From Sinorhizobium fredii USDA 257 (GTDB lineage Bacteria; Pseudomonadota; Alphaproteobacteria; Rhizobiales; Rhizobiaceae): 64,000 bases of DNA. Made by a program: the position numbers and the translations under genes. Within the stretch, counting starts at the first letter, position 1; every line of letters starts with the position of its first letter. Below the pieces are notes generated by a model. That model was not told the DNA's origin. It was given only the letters and a program-made list of their open reading frames with translations, and made no database searches. The stretch is from assembly GCF_000265205.3 (NCBI RefSeq), contig NC_018000.1:62001-126000 (forward strand), written 5' to 3'. Shown here in pieces: positions 52,875 to 61,729 of this stretch.

Positions 52875-53491
52875 ATGTGCAGTCCTTGCGGGACGAAATA
52901 CTGAAACGGGCGGCAGGCGCCGGCCGTTTCGTCGTCGCCATTGCCGGTCCACCGGGGGCGGGTAAGTCGACGCTTGCCGAAGCGCTTGCCGAGGCGATCG
53001 CCGAGGCGGGGGAAAGCGTTGCGGTGCTTCCGATGGATGGCTTCCACATGGACAATGCCGTCCTTGTCGAGAAGGGCCTGCTGCCGCGCAAGGGTGCGCC
53101 CGAGACGTTCGATGTGCGAGCCTTCCTTTCAACGCTCGCCGCGGTACACGCGAATGACGGCGAGGTGCTCGTTCCGGTCTTCGACCGGACCCGCGAACTG
53201 GCGATCGCCTCCGCACGGGCAATCGCGCCGCAAACGCGTATCGTGCTGGTCGAGGGCAATTACCTGCTGCTCGACGAGGCGCCATGGAGCAGGCTGGATG
53301 GGGCATTCGACTATTCGATCTTTATCGATCCGGGGATCGAGGTGCTCGAGCGGCGACTGCTGCAGCGCTGGTACGATCACGGCTATGATGAGGAGTCCGC
53401 ACGGAAAAAAGCCCTTGGCAACGATATCCCCAACGCCCGCAGGGTCGTCGGCAACTGCCGCGCCAGCGATCTGGTGATCCGGGATTTCTGA
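52871..53491 (+). CDS. frcK: P-loop kinase of the fructose operon
   Basis: A 206-residue kinase of the uridine/pantothenate-kinase-like P-loop group. Walker A is GPPGAGKSTLAEAL near residue 26. Further elements are LPMDGFHMDNAVL, the LVEGNYLLLDEAPW strand with its acidic residue, and a C-terminal RRVVGNCRASDLVI. It overlaps frcA by 4 nt. From memory the S. meliloti homologue FrcK is needed with FrcBCA, but its phosphoryl acceptor is not certain. Free fructose is presumably phosphorylated by the PfkB-type kinase downstream. Confidence 0.88.
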   Translation: MNVQSLRDEILKRAAGAGRFVVAIAGPPGAGKSTLAEALAEAIAEAGESVAVLPMDGFHMDNAVLVEKGLLPRKGAPETFDVRAFLSTLAAVHANDGEVLVPVFDRTRELAIASARAIAPQTRIVLVEGNYLLLDEAPWSRLDGAFDYSIFIDPGIEVLERRLLQRWYDHGYDEESARKKALGNDIPNARRVVGNCRASDLVIRDF

Positions 53492-53676
53492 GGGATGGGC
53501 TGTGGAGTGGGACGGTTTGCCGCTCGCGCGTCCCGACTTAACCTTTCCGATTGGCCATTGTCTTCGGCGGCGCAATGATGTTATCGAGGCGCGGTTTCAC
53601 CACATGAATTACCGCCCTACAAGCGCCGGTCACGCCGCCCGCGTGGATCGGGCGCGAGCATCGGGAGAACGCTGAC

Positions 53677-54714
53677 ATGCAAGAGCTCGTTATCCGCCGG
53701 CCGGACGACTGGCATCTCCACCTGCGCGACGGCGGCATGCTGCGCGGCGTCATTGCCGATACGAGCCGCCATTTCGCCCGCGCTATCGTCATGCCTAATC
53801 TGGTGCCGCCCGTGGTGACCTCCGCCGATGCGGCCGCCTATCGCGAACGCATCCTCGCCGCCATTCCGGCGGGTGACAGGTTCGAACCGTTGATGACGCT
53901 TTACCTTACTGAAGGGACCGATCCGGACGATGTCGAGGCTGGCTTCAGGAGCGGCCTTGTCAAGGCGGTAAAGCTCTATCCGGCGGGTGCGACCACCAAT
54001 TCGCACAGCGGCGTGCGCGACATCGCCAAGGCGATGCCGGTTCTCGAGCGGATGGCCGAGATCGGCCTGCCGCTCTGCGTTCACGGCGAGGTGACGACGC
54101 CTGAAGTCGATATCTTCGACCGCGAGGCTGTCTTCATCGAAACGGTTCTCGATCCGCTTCGTCGGCACCTGCCGGATCTCAGGATCACCATGGAGCATGT
54201 GACGACGAAGGACGGGGTCGACTATATCAAGGAGCACGCGGCCAATCTCGCCGGCTCGATTACCACCCATCACCTGATCATCAACCGCAATGCCATCCTC
54301 GTCGGCGGCATCAAGCCGCATTATTACTGCCTGCCCGTCGCCAAGCGCGAGACGCACCGTCTGGCGCTGCGGGCGGCGGCGATATCCGGCGACGTCCGCT
54401 TCTTCCTCGGCACCGACTCGGCCCCACACGCTGATCCGCTCAAGGAATGCGCCTGCGGCTGCGCCGGCATCTATACGTCCATCAACACGATGAGCTGCCT
54501 TGCCCAAGTGTTCGAGGAGGAAGGGGCGCTCGACCGGCTAGAGGCCTTTACCTCGCTGAACGGCCCCGCCTGGTATGGCCTTCCGGCAAACGACGAAACG
54601 ATCACGTTGCGCAAGGGCAGCGAGCCGGTCCGCTATCCCGCCAAGATCGAGACCGAAGCCGGCCCGGTCACGGTTTTCGATGCGATGTTCCCGCTCTACT
54701 GGGCCGTCGCCTAA
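53677..54714 (+). CDS. pyrC: Dihydroorotase
   Basis: A 345-residue class II dihydroorotase that cyclises carbamoyl aspartate in pyrimidine synthesis. The zinc ligands are His13 and His15 in DWHLHLRDG, the carboxylated Lys in [14 protein letters not shown], His in CVHGEV and MEHVTT, and the catalytic Asp in GTDSAPHA. The length is standard. pyrE, the next-but-one step, follows by 24 nt. The 185-nt gap to frcK suggests a separate promoter. Confidence 0.96.
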   Translation: MQELVIRRPDDWHLHLRDGGMLRGVIADTSRHFARAIVMPNLVPPVVTSADAAAYRERILAAIPAGDRFEPLMTLYLTEGTDPDDVEAGFRSGLVKAVKLYPAGATTNSHSGVRDIAKAMPVLERMAEIGLPLCVHGEVTTPEVDIFDREAVFIETVLDPLRRHLPDLRITMEHVTTKDGVDYIKEHAANLAGSITTHHLIINRNAILVGGIKPHYYCLPVAKRETHRLALRAAAISGDVRFFLGTDSAPHADPLKECACGCAGIYTSINTMSCLAQVFEEEGALDRLEAFTSLNGPAWYGLPANDETITLRKGSEPVRYPAKIETEAGPVTVFDAMFPLYWAVA

Positions 54715-54738
54715 GTTTTTCGATTGCAAGGAGAAGTC

Positions 54739-55437
54739 ATGTTTTCGAACGCATTCACCGACAAGGCGGTGATGGCCGAGCTGGTCGCGAAGATGCTTTG
54801 GGAGATCAAGGCGGTGCATTTCCGGGCCGACCAGCCTTACAAGCTCTCCTCCGGCATGGCGAGCCCGGTCTATATCGACTGCCGCAAGCTGATTTCCTAT
54901 CCGCGGGTCCGCTCCGCTGTCATGGACTTCGCCGCCGCGACGATCCTCAGGGAGGCAGGCTTCGAGCAATTCGATGTGGTCGCTGGCGGCGAGACGGCCG
55001 GCATCCCCTTTGCTGCCATGCTTGCCGAACGGCTCGCCCTGCCGATGATCTATGTGCGCAAGGCGCCGAAGGGACATGGCCGCAATGCCCAGATCGAGGG
55101 CCATATGCCGGAAGGGGCGCGTGTCCTGGTCATCGAGGACCTGACGACCGCCGGCGGCTCGATGTTCAAGTTCATCGACGCGATCCGCGCGGCCGGCGGC
55201 ATCGTCGAGCACGGCATCGCGCTCTTCTACTATGACATTTTCCCGGAGGCGCGGGGCAACATGAAGTCCAAGGGCGTCGACCTCCATTACATCGCCACCT
55301 GGCGCAACGTGCTCGCGGTCGCCCGCGAACAGGCGCTGTTCGATGAAAAGACGCTGAACGAGGTCGAAGCCTTCCTCAATGCGCCACTCGCCTGGTCGGC
55401 CCGCAAAGGCGGCGTCGACACGCTCGCCGCCCAGTGA
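54739..55437 (+). CDS. pyrE: Orotate phosphoribosyltransferase
   Basis: A 232-residue enzyme transferring phosphoribose from PRPP to orotate. The PRPP loop is [17 protein letters not shown] near residue 130; [15 protein letters not shown] and [14 protein letters not shown] are also typical. The ATG with AAGGAGAAGTC upstream was chosen; an ATG-like in-frame start five codons earlier is not supported. It forms a two-gene unit with pyrC. Confidence 0.95.
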   Translation: MFSNAFTDKAVMAELVAKMLWEIKAVHFRADQPYKLSSGMASPVYIDCRKLISYPRVRSAVMDFAAATILREAGFEQFDVVAGGETAGIPFAAMLAERLALPMIYVRKAPKGHGRNAQIEGHMPEGARVLVIEDLTTAGGSMFKFIDAIRAAGGIVEHGIALFYYDIFPEARGNMKSKGVDLHYIATWRNVLAVAREQALFDEKTLNEVEAFLNAPLAWSARKGGVDTLAAQ

Positions 55438-55487
55438 CGGCGCGGCCGCTGATCTCGTCGATGGAATAGTTTTCAAGGAGGACGTTC

Positions 55488-56414
55488 ATGATCGTTTGCT
55501 GCGGAGAGGCCCTGATCGACATGCTGCCGCGCGAGTCGGCGGCCGGGGAGAGCGCCTTTGCGCCCTATGCCGGGGGTGCCATCTTCAACACGGCGATCGC
55601 GCTCGGCAGGCTCGGTATTCCGACGGGCTTTTTCACCGGCCTCTCCGACGACATGTTCGGCGACATCCTGCGGGAAACCCTGAAAGCCGCGAATGTCGAT
55701 TTCGGCCCCTGCGCTACGCTGCCGCTGCACACGACGCTTGCGTTCGTGAAACTCGTCAACGGCCATGCGAGCTACGCCTTCTTCGACGAGAATACCGCCG
55801 GGCGGATGATCACCACGGACCACCTGCCGGCCTTCGGCGATTTCTGCGAGGCGCTGCATTTCGGCGCGATCAGCCTCATCCCCGAGCCCTGCGGTTCGAC
55901 CTATGAAGCATTGATGACAAGGGAACACGATAGGCGGGTGATCTCCTTCGACCCGAATATCCGACCGGGTTTCATCAAGGATCGGGAGGCGCATCTCGCC
56001 CGCATGAACCGCATGGCGGCGATGTCGGACATCATCAAGTTCTCCGACGAGGATCTCGCCTGGTTCGGTATGGAAGGGAGCCACGACACGCTCGCGGTCG
56101 AGTGGCTGAAGCGCGGTCCCAAGCTGGTGGTGATCACCAGGGGCGCGGACGGTGCCGTCGGCTATACGAGGAACCACAAGGTCGAGGTCGCGAGCCAGCG
56201 GGTGATGGTCGTCGATACGGTCGGCGCCGGCGACACTTTCGATGCCGGCGTGCTGGCCTCGCTGAAGCTCAACAATCTGCTGACCAAGGAACAGGTTGCA
56301 AACTTGAGCGACGAGGCGATCCGGCAGGCGCTCGCCCTCGGCGCGAAGGCAGCGGCGGTCACCGTGTCGCGCGCGGGTGCCAACCCGCCGTGGAAATACG
56401 AAATCGGGCTCTGA
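55488..56414 (+). CDS. frk: PfkB-family fructokinase
   Basis: A 308-residue ribokinase-fold sugar kinase. The N-terminal CCGEALIDMLP and GGAIFNTAIALGRLG form the substrate lid. Signature 2 is DTVGAGDTFDAGVLASL, with the catalytic Asp in GAGDTFDAG. It probably makes fructose 6-phosphate from fructose imported by FrcBCA, which Pgi (convergent) then uses. AAGGAGG lies a few nt before the ATG. The gap to pyrE is 50 nt, so co-transcription is possible. Confidence 0.92.
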   Translation: MIVCCGEALIDMLPRESAAGESAFAPYAGGAIFNTAIALGRLGIPTGFFTGLSDDMFGDILRETLKAANVDFGPCATLPLHTTLAFVKLVNGHASYAFFDENTAGRMITTDHLPAFGDFCEALHFGAISLIPEPCGSTYEALMTREHDRRVISFDPNIRPGFIKDREAHLARMNRMAAMSDIIKFSDEDLAWFGMEGSHDTLAVEWLKRGPKLVVITRGADGAVGYTRNHKVEVASQRVMVVDTVGAGDTFDAGVLASLKLNNLLTKEQVANLSDEAIRQALALGAKAAAVTVSRAGANPPWKYEIGL

Positions 56415-56436
56415 TAGCCGGAAATCTGCGTGCATG

Positions 56437-56466
56437 AAGGGCGTCAGCATCGCTGGCGCCCTTTTT
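56437..56466 (+). terminator. Terminator between convergent frk and pgi
   Basis: AAGGGCGTCAGC (56437-56448) and GCTGGCGCCCTT (56452-56463) form a 12-bp stem with one G-T pair and a 3-nt loop, followed by TTTCTT on the plus strand. It lies 22 nt after the frk stop and may serve pgi too. Confidence 0.88.
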
Positions 56467-56474
56467 CTTATCCG

Positions 56475-58100
56475 TCAGCGTGCCGCCTTCAGAAGCGCGG
56501 CAACGAGGCCGGCGGTCGAGGAATCGTGACCCTCGGCGCTCTCCTTGCCTTCGACGACAGGCAGCAGGCCGGTCGCCAGTTCCTTGCCGAGCTCGACGCC
56601 CCATTGGTCGAAGGGGTTGATGTTGAAGAGCGCCCCTTCGACGAAGACGCGGTGCTCGTAGAGGGCGATCAGGCGACCGAGCGCGAAGGGATCGAGCTGG
56701 TCATAGACGAAGGTGAGCGACGGCCGGTTGCCGGAAAAGACGCGGTGCGGCGCGATCTTGTCCGCCTTCGCCTCGTCCATGCCCTTCGAGGTAAGCTGTG
56801 CCTTGGCTTCGGCAAGCGTGCGGCCCTTCATCAGCGCTTCTGACTGCGCCAGGCAGTTGGCGATCAGCAACTGGTGCTGATGACGCAGGTCCTTCTCGTG
56901 GCCGTTCGCGGCGATCATGAATTCGGCGGGAATGACATCGGTTCCCTGGTGGATAAGCTGGTAGAAGGCATGCTGGCCGTTGGTGCCAGGCTCGCCCCAG
57001 ACGACCGGCCCGGTCGCAAATTCCACCGGCTTGCTGTCGAGTGTGACGGCCTTGCCGTTCGATTCCATGTCGAGCTGCTGCAGATAGGCCGGGAAGCGCG
57101 TCAGGCGTTGGTCGTAGGGCAGGATCGCCCGGGATGGATAGCCGAGAACGTTGCGGTGGTAGAAGCCAATGAGACCGAGCAGCATCGGAAGGTTCTCGCG
57201 CACGGGAGCGGTGCGGAAGTGCTCGTCGATCGCGTGGGCACCGTCGAGGAAGCGGCCGAAATTTTCCTTGCCGATCGCAATCATCAGCGGCAGGCCGATC
57301 GCCGACCAGATCGAATAGCGCCCGCCGACCCAGTCCCAGAAGCCGAAGACGCGGGCGGCGTCGATGCCGAAGGCGGCGACCTTGTCGAGGGCGGTGGAGA
57401 CGGCTGCGAAGTGGTGGCCGACTGCCGCCTCGCCGAGCTTGCCGGCGATGAACGCGCGGGCGGTGGCGGCATTTGTCATCGTTTCGATCGTCGTGAAGGT
57501 CTTCGAGGCGACGATGAACAGCGAGGTCTCCGGGTCAAGGAGCTTCAGCGTGTCGGCGATATGGGCGCCATCGACATTGGAGACGAAATGCAGCCGCGGA
57601 CCATCATGGAAGGGCGCGAGCGCCAGCGTCGCCATCACCGGGCCGAGATCGGAACCGCCGATACCGATATTGACGACGTCGGTGATCTTCTTGCCGGTGG
57701 CGCCCTTCAAGGTGCCGGAACGGACGTCGTCGGCAAAGGCGCCCATCGCGTCGAGAACGGTGTTGACGTCAGGCATGACGTCCTTACCGCCGACCAGGAT
57801 CGGCCGGTTCGACCGGTTCCTGAGCGCGGTATGCAGGACGGCGCGTTCCTCGGTGATGTTGATGATGTCGCCACGCAACATGGCGTCACGCTTCTCCTCG
57901 ACCTTGGCGGCCTTCGCCAGCGCCTCGAGACCATCGAGTACCGTGTCGTTCACGGCGCATTTCGAATAATCGAGGAGCAGATCGCCGAGTCTCGTGCTGA
58001 AGCGCGAAAAGCGGCTCGGATCGGCGGCGAAGGCGGCACGGATGTCGGTCGCCTTGGTCTCGCGTGCAGTGGCTTTGAGGTTTTCGACAAGCGCTTTCAT
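56475..58100 (-). CDS. pgi: Glucose-6-phosphate isomerase
   Basis: A 541-residue enzyme interconverting glucose 6-phosphate and fructose 6-phosphate. Family signatures are [36 protein letters not shown], and [14 protein letters not shown]. The catalytic Glu and His regions ([20 protein letters not shown]) are intact. It has its own promoter in the 256-nt gap before fadD. It converges with frk, linking fructose entry to central metabolism. Confidence 0.96.
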   Translation of the reverse strand: MKALVENLKATARETKATDIRAAFAADPSRFSRFSTRLGDLLLDYSKCAVNDTVLDGLEALAKAAKVEEKRDAMLRGDIINITEERAVLHTALRNRSNRPILVGGKDVMPDVNTVLDAMGAFADDVRSGTLKGATGKKITDVVNIGIGGSDLGPVMATLALAPFHDGPRLHFVSNVDGAHIADTLKLLDPETSLFIVASKTFTTIETMTNAATARAFIAGKLGEAAVGHHFAAVSTALDKVAAFGIDAARVFGFWDWVGGRYSIWSAIGLPLMIAIGKENFGRFLDGAHAIDEHFRTAPVRENLPMLLGLIGFYHRNVLGYPSRAILPYDQRLTRFPAYLQQLDMESNGKAVTLDSKPVEFATGPVVWGEPGTNGQHAFYQLIHQGTDVIPAEFMIAANGHEKDLRHQHQLLIANCLAQSEALMKGRTLAEAKAQLTSKGMDEAKADKIAPHRVFSGNRPSLTFVYDQLDPFALGRLIALYEHRVFVEGALFNINPFDQWGVELGKELATGLLPVVEGKESAEGHDSSTAGLVAALLKAAR

Positions 58101-58228
58101 CGCAGGGCTCCTTGCATCGGAAATCGGCTGCGATAGCTAGTCGCTTTCGACGTGGCAAATCAAGGGCAGGTGTGCACTGCAGCGAAATAAGCCGGTTCTC
58201 ATCGCTCTGGCGGGAGGCGGTGCAACTG

Positions 58229-58346
58229 CCCCTCACCATAGCCCCATCCCTGCAGGTGGGGAGAGGGGACTTTGGCTGGAGCGCTGCCGCGAGTCCCCTT
58301 CGCCCCGTCTGCGGCGAGAAGGTGGCCGGCAGGCCGGATGAGGGGC
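58229..58346 (-). repeat. Interspersed mosaic repeat, RIME1-like, copy B
   Basis: About 118 nt that, read on the minus strand, begins AGCCCCTCATCCGGCCTGCC and lines up with 16684-16790 along most of its length. It has the same CTTCTC/GAGAAG arms and closing GTGAGGGG. It sits directly behind the fadD stop codon and probably terminates that transcript. Confidence 0.78.
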
Positions 58347-58356
58347 TCTCCCTCGG

Positions 58357-60057
58357 TTAGCCGCGCAAGTCCTTGCGCAGAATCTTGCCGACATTGGATT
58401 TCGGCAGTTCGTCGCGGAACTCTACGTGTCTCGGCCGCTTGTAGTTGGTGAGGTGTTCGGCGCAGTGGCGCTTTACGTCCCCTTCCGTGAGGTTCGGATC
58501 CTTGCGCACGACGAAGAGCTTGACCGCCTCGCCGGAATGCGGGTCGGCGATGCCAATGGCGGCGCATTCCAGGATGCCGGGGTGGGTTGCCACGACCTCT
58601 TCGATCTCGTTCGGGAAGACGTTGAAGCCGGAAACGAGGATCATGTCCTTCTTGCGGTCGACGATCTTCGTCAGTCCCGCGGCGTTCATGAAGCCGATGT
58701 CGCCGGTGCGGAAGAAACCATCCGGCGAAATCGCTTTCGCCGTCTCGTCGGGGCGCTGCCAATAGCCGGCCATGACCTGCGGGCCGCGGATGCAGATCTC
58801 GCCGATTTCGCCGGTCGGCAGCGTATTGCCGTCGTCATCGCGGATTTCGACCTCGGTCGATGGCAGCGGCATGCCGATCGTGCCGGTGAACTCGTCCGTG
58901 TCGAGCCGGTTGGCGGTGGCGACCGGGGAAGTTTCCGAAAGCCCATAGCCTTCATGGATCGGGCAGTGCGTCGTGGCGAGCCAGCGCTCTGCAACCGGTC
59001 GCTGCACCGCCATGCCGCCGCCGAATGTCAGGATCAGCGATGAAAAGTCGAGCTTCTGGAACTCCGGATTGTTCATCAGCGCGTTGAACAGCGTATTGAG
59101 CCCGGGGAAGATGTTGGTCTTGTACTTGGCCAACTCCTGGACGAAGGCGGGAATGTCGCGCGGGTTGGGGATCAGGATGTTGTTGCCGCCGGTCGCGAGC
59201 CCCATGAGCGAATTCACCGTCAGCGCGAAGATGTGATAGAGCGGCAAGGCGCACATGAAGGTGAGGTTTTCCGGCCGCGGCTTGCGCAGGAAGGCCGTGT
59301 TTAGCCAGATCCCCATCTGGGCCATGTTGGACAGAAGATTGGCATGGGTGAGGGTGGCACCCTTGGAAACGCCGGTCGTGCCGCCTGTATATTGCAGGAA
59401 GGCGACATCGCCAGGCGCGACATTAGGTTTCGCAAGCGAAAGCTTCTCGCCCTTGGCAAGAACAGTCCGGAAGGAGAGGTGCCCCGGCAGCGACCAGGCC
59501 GGAACGAGCTTCTTGACGCGGCGCACGACGACGTTGACGACCAGGCCCTTCACCCCGAGCATGTCGCCCATTGTCGCGACCACCACATGCTTTATCTTGG
59601 TCCGGGCGACGACCTGCTCGACTGTATGGGCGAAGTTTTCCAGGACGAAGATTGCCTTGGCGCCGGCATCGACCAGCTGGTGTTCGAGCTCGCGCGGCGT
59701 GTAGAGCGGGTTGACGTTCACGACCGTGTAGCCGGCTCTGAGGATGCCGTAGACGATCACCGGGTTCTGCAGGATGTTCGGCATCATGACGGCGACGCGA
59801 TCGCCTTTCGCCAGACCGAGCGACTGCAGCCAGGCGCCGATTCGACCCGAATGGACGTTGAGATCGGCGAAGGTCAGCGACTTGCCCATGCAGGTGAAAG
59901 CGGGCCGCCAGGAATGCTGCGCCACCGCATGGTCGAAGAACTCGCCGAGCGATCGGTAGGGGAGTGGTCCGATCTCGGCGGGCACACCTGGCGGATAGGA
60001 CTTGATCCAGTTTTTCCCCGCGCCGGACCCCGCCTGCTGCATGCTTGCTTCCGCCAT
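58357..60057 (-). CDS. fadD: Long-chain fatty-acid-CoA ligase
   Basis: A 566-residue ANL-superfamily enzyme activating fatty acids to acyl-CoA at the inner membrane. ATP/AMP motifs are YTGGTTGVSKGATLTH (P-loop), GYGLSETSP, and GFFRTGDIGFMNAAG; VDRKKDMILVSGFNVFP (FACS region) and the C-terminal catalytic Lys in KSNVGKILRKDLR also stand out. From memory, fadD of S. meliloti also affects swarming and surface behaviour. The ATG of MAEASMQQ was taken; residue 6 is an alternative. A 16-bp palindrome lies upstream in the promoter. Confidence 0.95.
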   Translation of the reverse strand: MAEASMQQAGSGAGKNWIKSYPPGVPAEIGPLPYRSLGEFFDHAVAQHSWRPAFTCMGKSLTFADLNVHSGRIGAWLQSLGLAKGDRVAVMMPNILQNPVIVYGILRAGYTVVNVNPLYTPRELEHQLVDAGAKAIFVLENFAHTVEQVVARTKIKHVVVATMGDMLGVKGLVVNVVVRRVKKLVPAWSLPGHLSFRTVLAKGEKLSLAKPNVAPGDVAFLQYTGGTTGVSKGATLTHANLLSNMAQMGIWLNTAFLRKPRPENLTFMCALPLYHIFALTVNSLMGLATGGNNILIPNPRDIPAFVQELAKYKTNIFPGLNTLFNALMNNPEFQKLDFSSLILTFGGGMAVQRPVAERWLATTHCPIHEGYGLSETSPVATANRLDTDEFTGTIGMPLPSTEVEIRDDDGNTLPTGEIGEICIRGPQVMAGYWQRPDETAKAISPDGFFRTGDIGFMNAAGLTKIVDRKKDMILVSGFNVFPNEIEEVVATHPGILECAAIGIADPHSGEAVKLFVVRKDPNLTEGDVKRHCAEHLTNYKRPRHVEFRDELPKSNVGKILRKDLRG

Positions 60058-60450
60058 GATCTCTCTCCCTCTGGTGGCAACGAACGGCCTTGCTCACGGC
60101 GAAGAAAAATCCCTCCCGATCTTCCCTCCCGAGCGAAGATGCTGCTTTTGCAGCGTCTCTTCAAGCACTAATCGGAATTATATAACCTTGACGTAAACGT
60201 CAATAACGCGGATGCCCATGCGAGTGACGGATTTTGCCGCAGTCGTCTTCAGGCGAAGCGAAATCTCCCCGTCATGTCTGTCCGTTAGACCCGGTGAAAG
60301 ACGATCACGGCAATTGTGAATTGATCCCTGGCCATTGCGATGATTTTGGAGACGCCACCTTGCTCATGCCGAAAGCGCGCATCCAGGCAGGAGACGGGCT
60401 GGCAAGGCTGCGGGATTGTTGTAAGGTTCTTGAAAGACGGAGGACTACAG
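60058..60450. other. Intergenic region between divergent fadD and PerM-type genes
   Basis: About 393 nt. It holds the TTGACGT palindrome (60188-60203) near the fadD side and a small GCTGC/GCAGC hairpin around 60140-60154. No credible gene was found in the rest. Confidence 0.5.
60188..60203. promoter_or_regulatory. 16-bp palindromic operator upstream of fadD
   Basis: TTGACGT (60188-60194) and its complement ACGTCAA (60197-60203) flank AA, 131 nt before the fadD start. It resembles from memory the operators of MerR-type LiuR and TetR-type PsrA/FadR-like regulators of fatty-acid and branched-chain amino-acid breakdown. The regulator is not encoded here. Confidence 0.55.
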
Positions 60451-61626
60451 GTGCAATTGGGCAATCGTGAGCGAGAAAATCCCCCGGTGGAGCCGCGGCT
60501 CTTCGGGCAGCCTGCCCATTCGCGCTCGGCCCTCGTCCTGCCGATCTCGGCCGCCCGCTGGATGCTCGTCCTCGTCCTCATTGCCGGCGTCTATTTCTTC
60601 CACGGCTTCGTCGTGCCGGTGCTTGCCGCCGTCGTCATCGGCTTTGCCAGCTGGCCGATCTATCGTCGGCTGCTTCAGGCCCTGAACGGCAATCGGACGC
60701 TCGCGGCGACGATTGCCATCACCTCGGTCGTCGCCTTTATCGTCGTGCCCATCTCGATCGCCGCGGCTTACGCGGTGGACGAGGTGCGCGACTGGCTCGT
60801 CTGGGCGGTGCAAACCAACGTCAGTGGAGCGCCGGTCCCGGCCTGGCTAACGACCATCCCGGTGGCCGGCGCCTGGCTCGGTCAGCAATGGGTGAAATAT
60901 GTCGGCCATCCGGGCGCGCTTGGCGAGCTGGTCCAGCTCGTCAGCGGCTCCAATATCGGCAACATCTACCGCGGCGTCCTGGTGATCGGCGCCTCCGCCT
61001 TCCAGTCCTTCCTGACGTTGCTGTTCATGCTGATCACCCTGTTCTTCGTCTACCGCGACGGCCACTCCTTCTCGAAGCAGTTGGATCGCCTTGGCGAACA
61101 GATTTTCCCAATGCGCTGGGAGCGGCTGTCGCGCGTCGTGCCGCTCACCATCAGCTCGACCGTGACCGGCATGGGTATCATCGCGATCGGCGAGGGCATC
61201 GTCCTCGGCGTCGCCTACTGGCTGGCCGGCGTGCCCTCGCCGGTGACGCTCGGCATCATCACTGGACTGATGGCGCTCATTCCAGGCGGCGCACCGCTCT
61301 GCTTCACCCTCGTTTCGATCTATCTGGTGGCGAGCGGCTCGCTCTTGCAGGGTGTTGCGCTCTTTGTCTGGGGAACGACCGAGCTCTTCATCGTCGACAA
61401 GACGCTTCGTCCGAGGCTTGTCGGCGGCCCGATCAAGCTGCCCTTCCTGCCGACCTTTTTCGGCCTCGTCGGCGGCGTCAAGACGATGGGCTTCCTAGGC
61501 CTTTTCGTCGGCCCGGTGCTGATGGCGCTGCTCGTCGCGATCTGGCGCGAGTGGATGCATGAGGTGGCGAACCAACCGGAACCGACGGCAAAGCCGATCT
61601 CCCGGGTCGACATTGCCGCGAAATAG
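60451..61626 (+). CDS. AI-2E/PerM family membrane transporter
   Basis: A 391-residue polytopic membrane protein of the AI-2E transporter (PerM/YdiK) family with about seven or eight helices. A helix pair at about residues 30-65 (VLVLIAGVYFFHGFVVPVLA) is followed by the long soluble insertion and then LTLLFMLITLFFVYRDG, IIAIGEGIVLGVAYWLAGVP and the closing GLVGGVKTMGFLGLFVGPVL. I chose a GTG preceded by GGAGG with a 7-nt spacer over an ATG 111 nt further upstream, whose added residues look non-coding. The substrate is unknown; related proteins include Na+/H+ antiporters. Confidence 0.87.
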   Translation: MQLGNRERENPPVEPRLFGQPAHSRSALVLPISAARWMLVLVLIAGVYFFHGFVVPVLAAVVIGFASWPIYRRLLQALNGNRTLAATIAITSVVAFIVVPISIAAAYAVDEVRDWLVWAVQTNVSGAPVPAWLTTIPVAGAWLGQQWVKYVGHPGALGELVQLVSGSNIGNIYRGVLVIGASAFQSFLTLLFMLITLFFVYRDGHSFSKQLDRLGEQIFPMRWERLSRVVPLTISSTVTGMGIIAIGEGIVLGVAYWLAGVPSPVTLGIITGLMALIPGGAPLCFTLVSIYLVASGSLLQGVALFVWGTTELFIVDKTLRPRLVGGPIKLPFLPTFFGLVGGVKTMGFLGLFVGPVLMALLVAIWREWMHEVANQPEPTAKPISRVDIAAK

Positions 61627-61729
61627 GACCGGCGACCTGCGGGCCGGTCGCACGGTTGTCCGGGGTCACAGGCGGGCCGCGTGCCCCTGTGTAGGGTGAA
61701 CCTTCTGAGGACAGAGTTCGAGAGATTGA

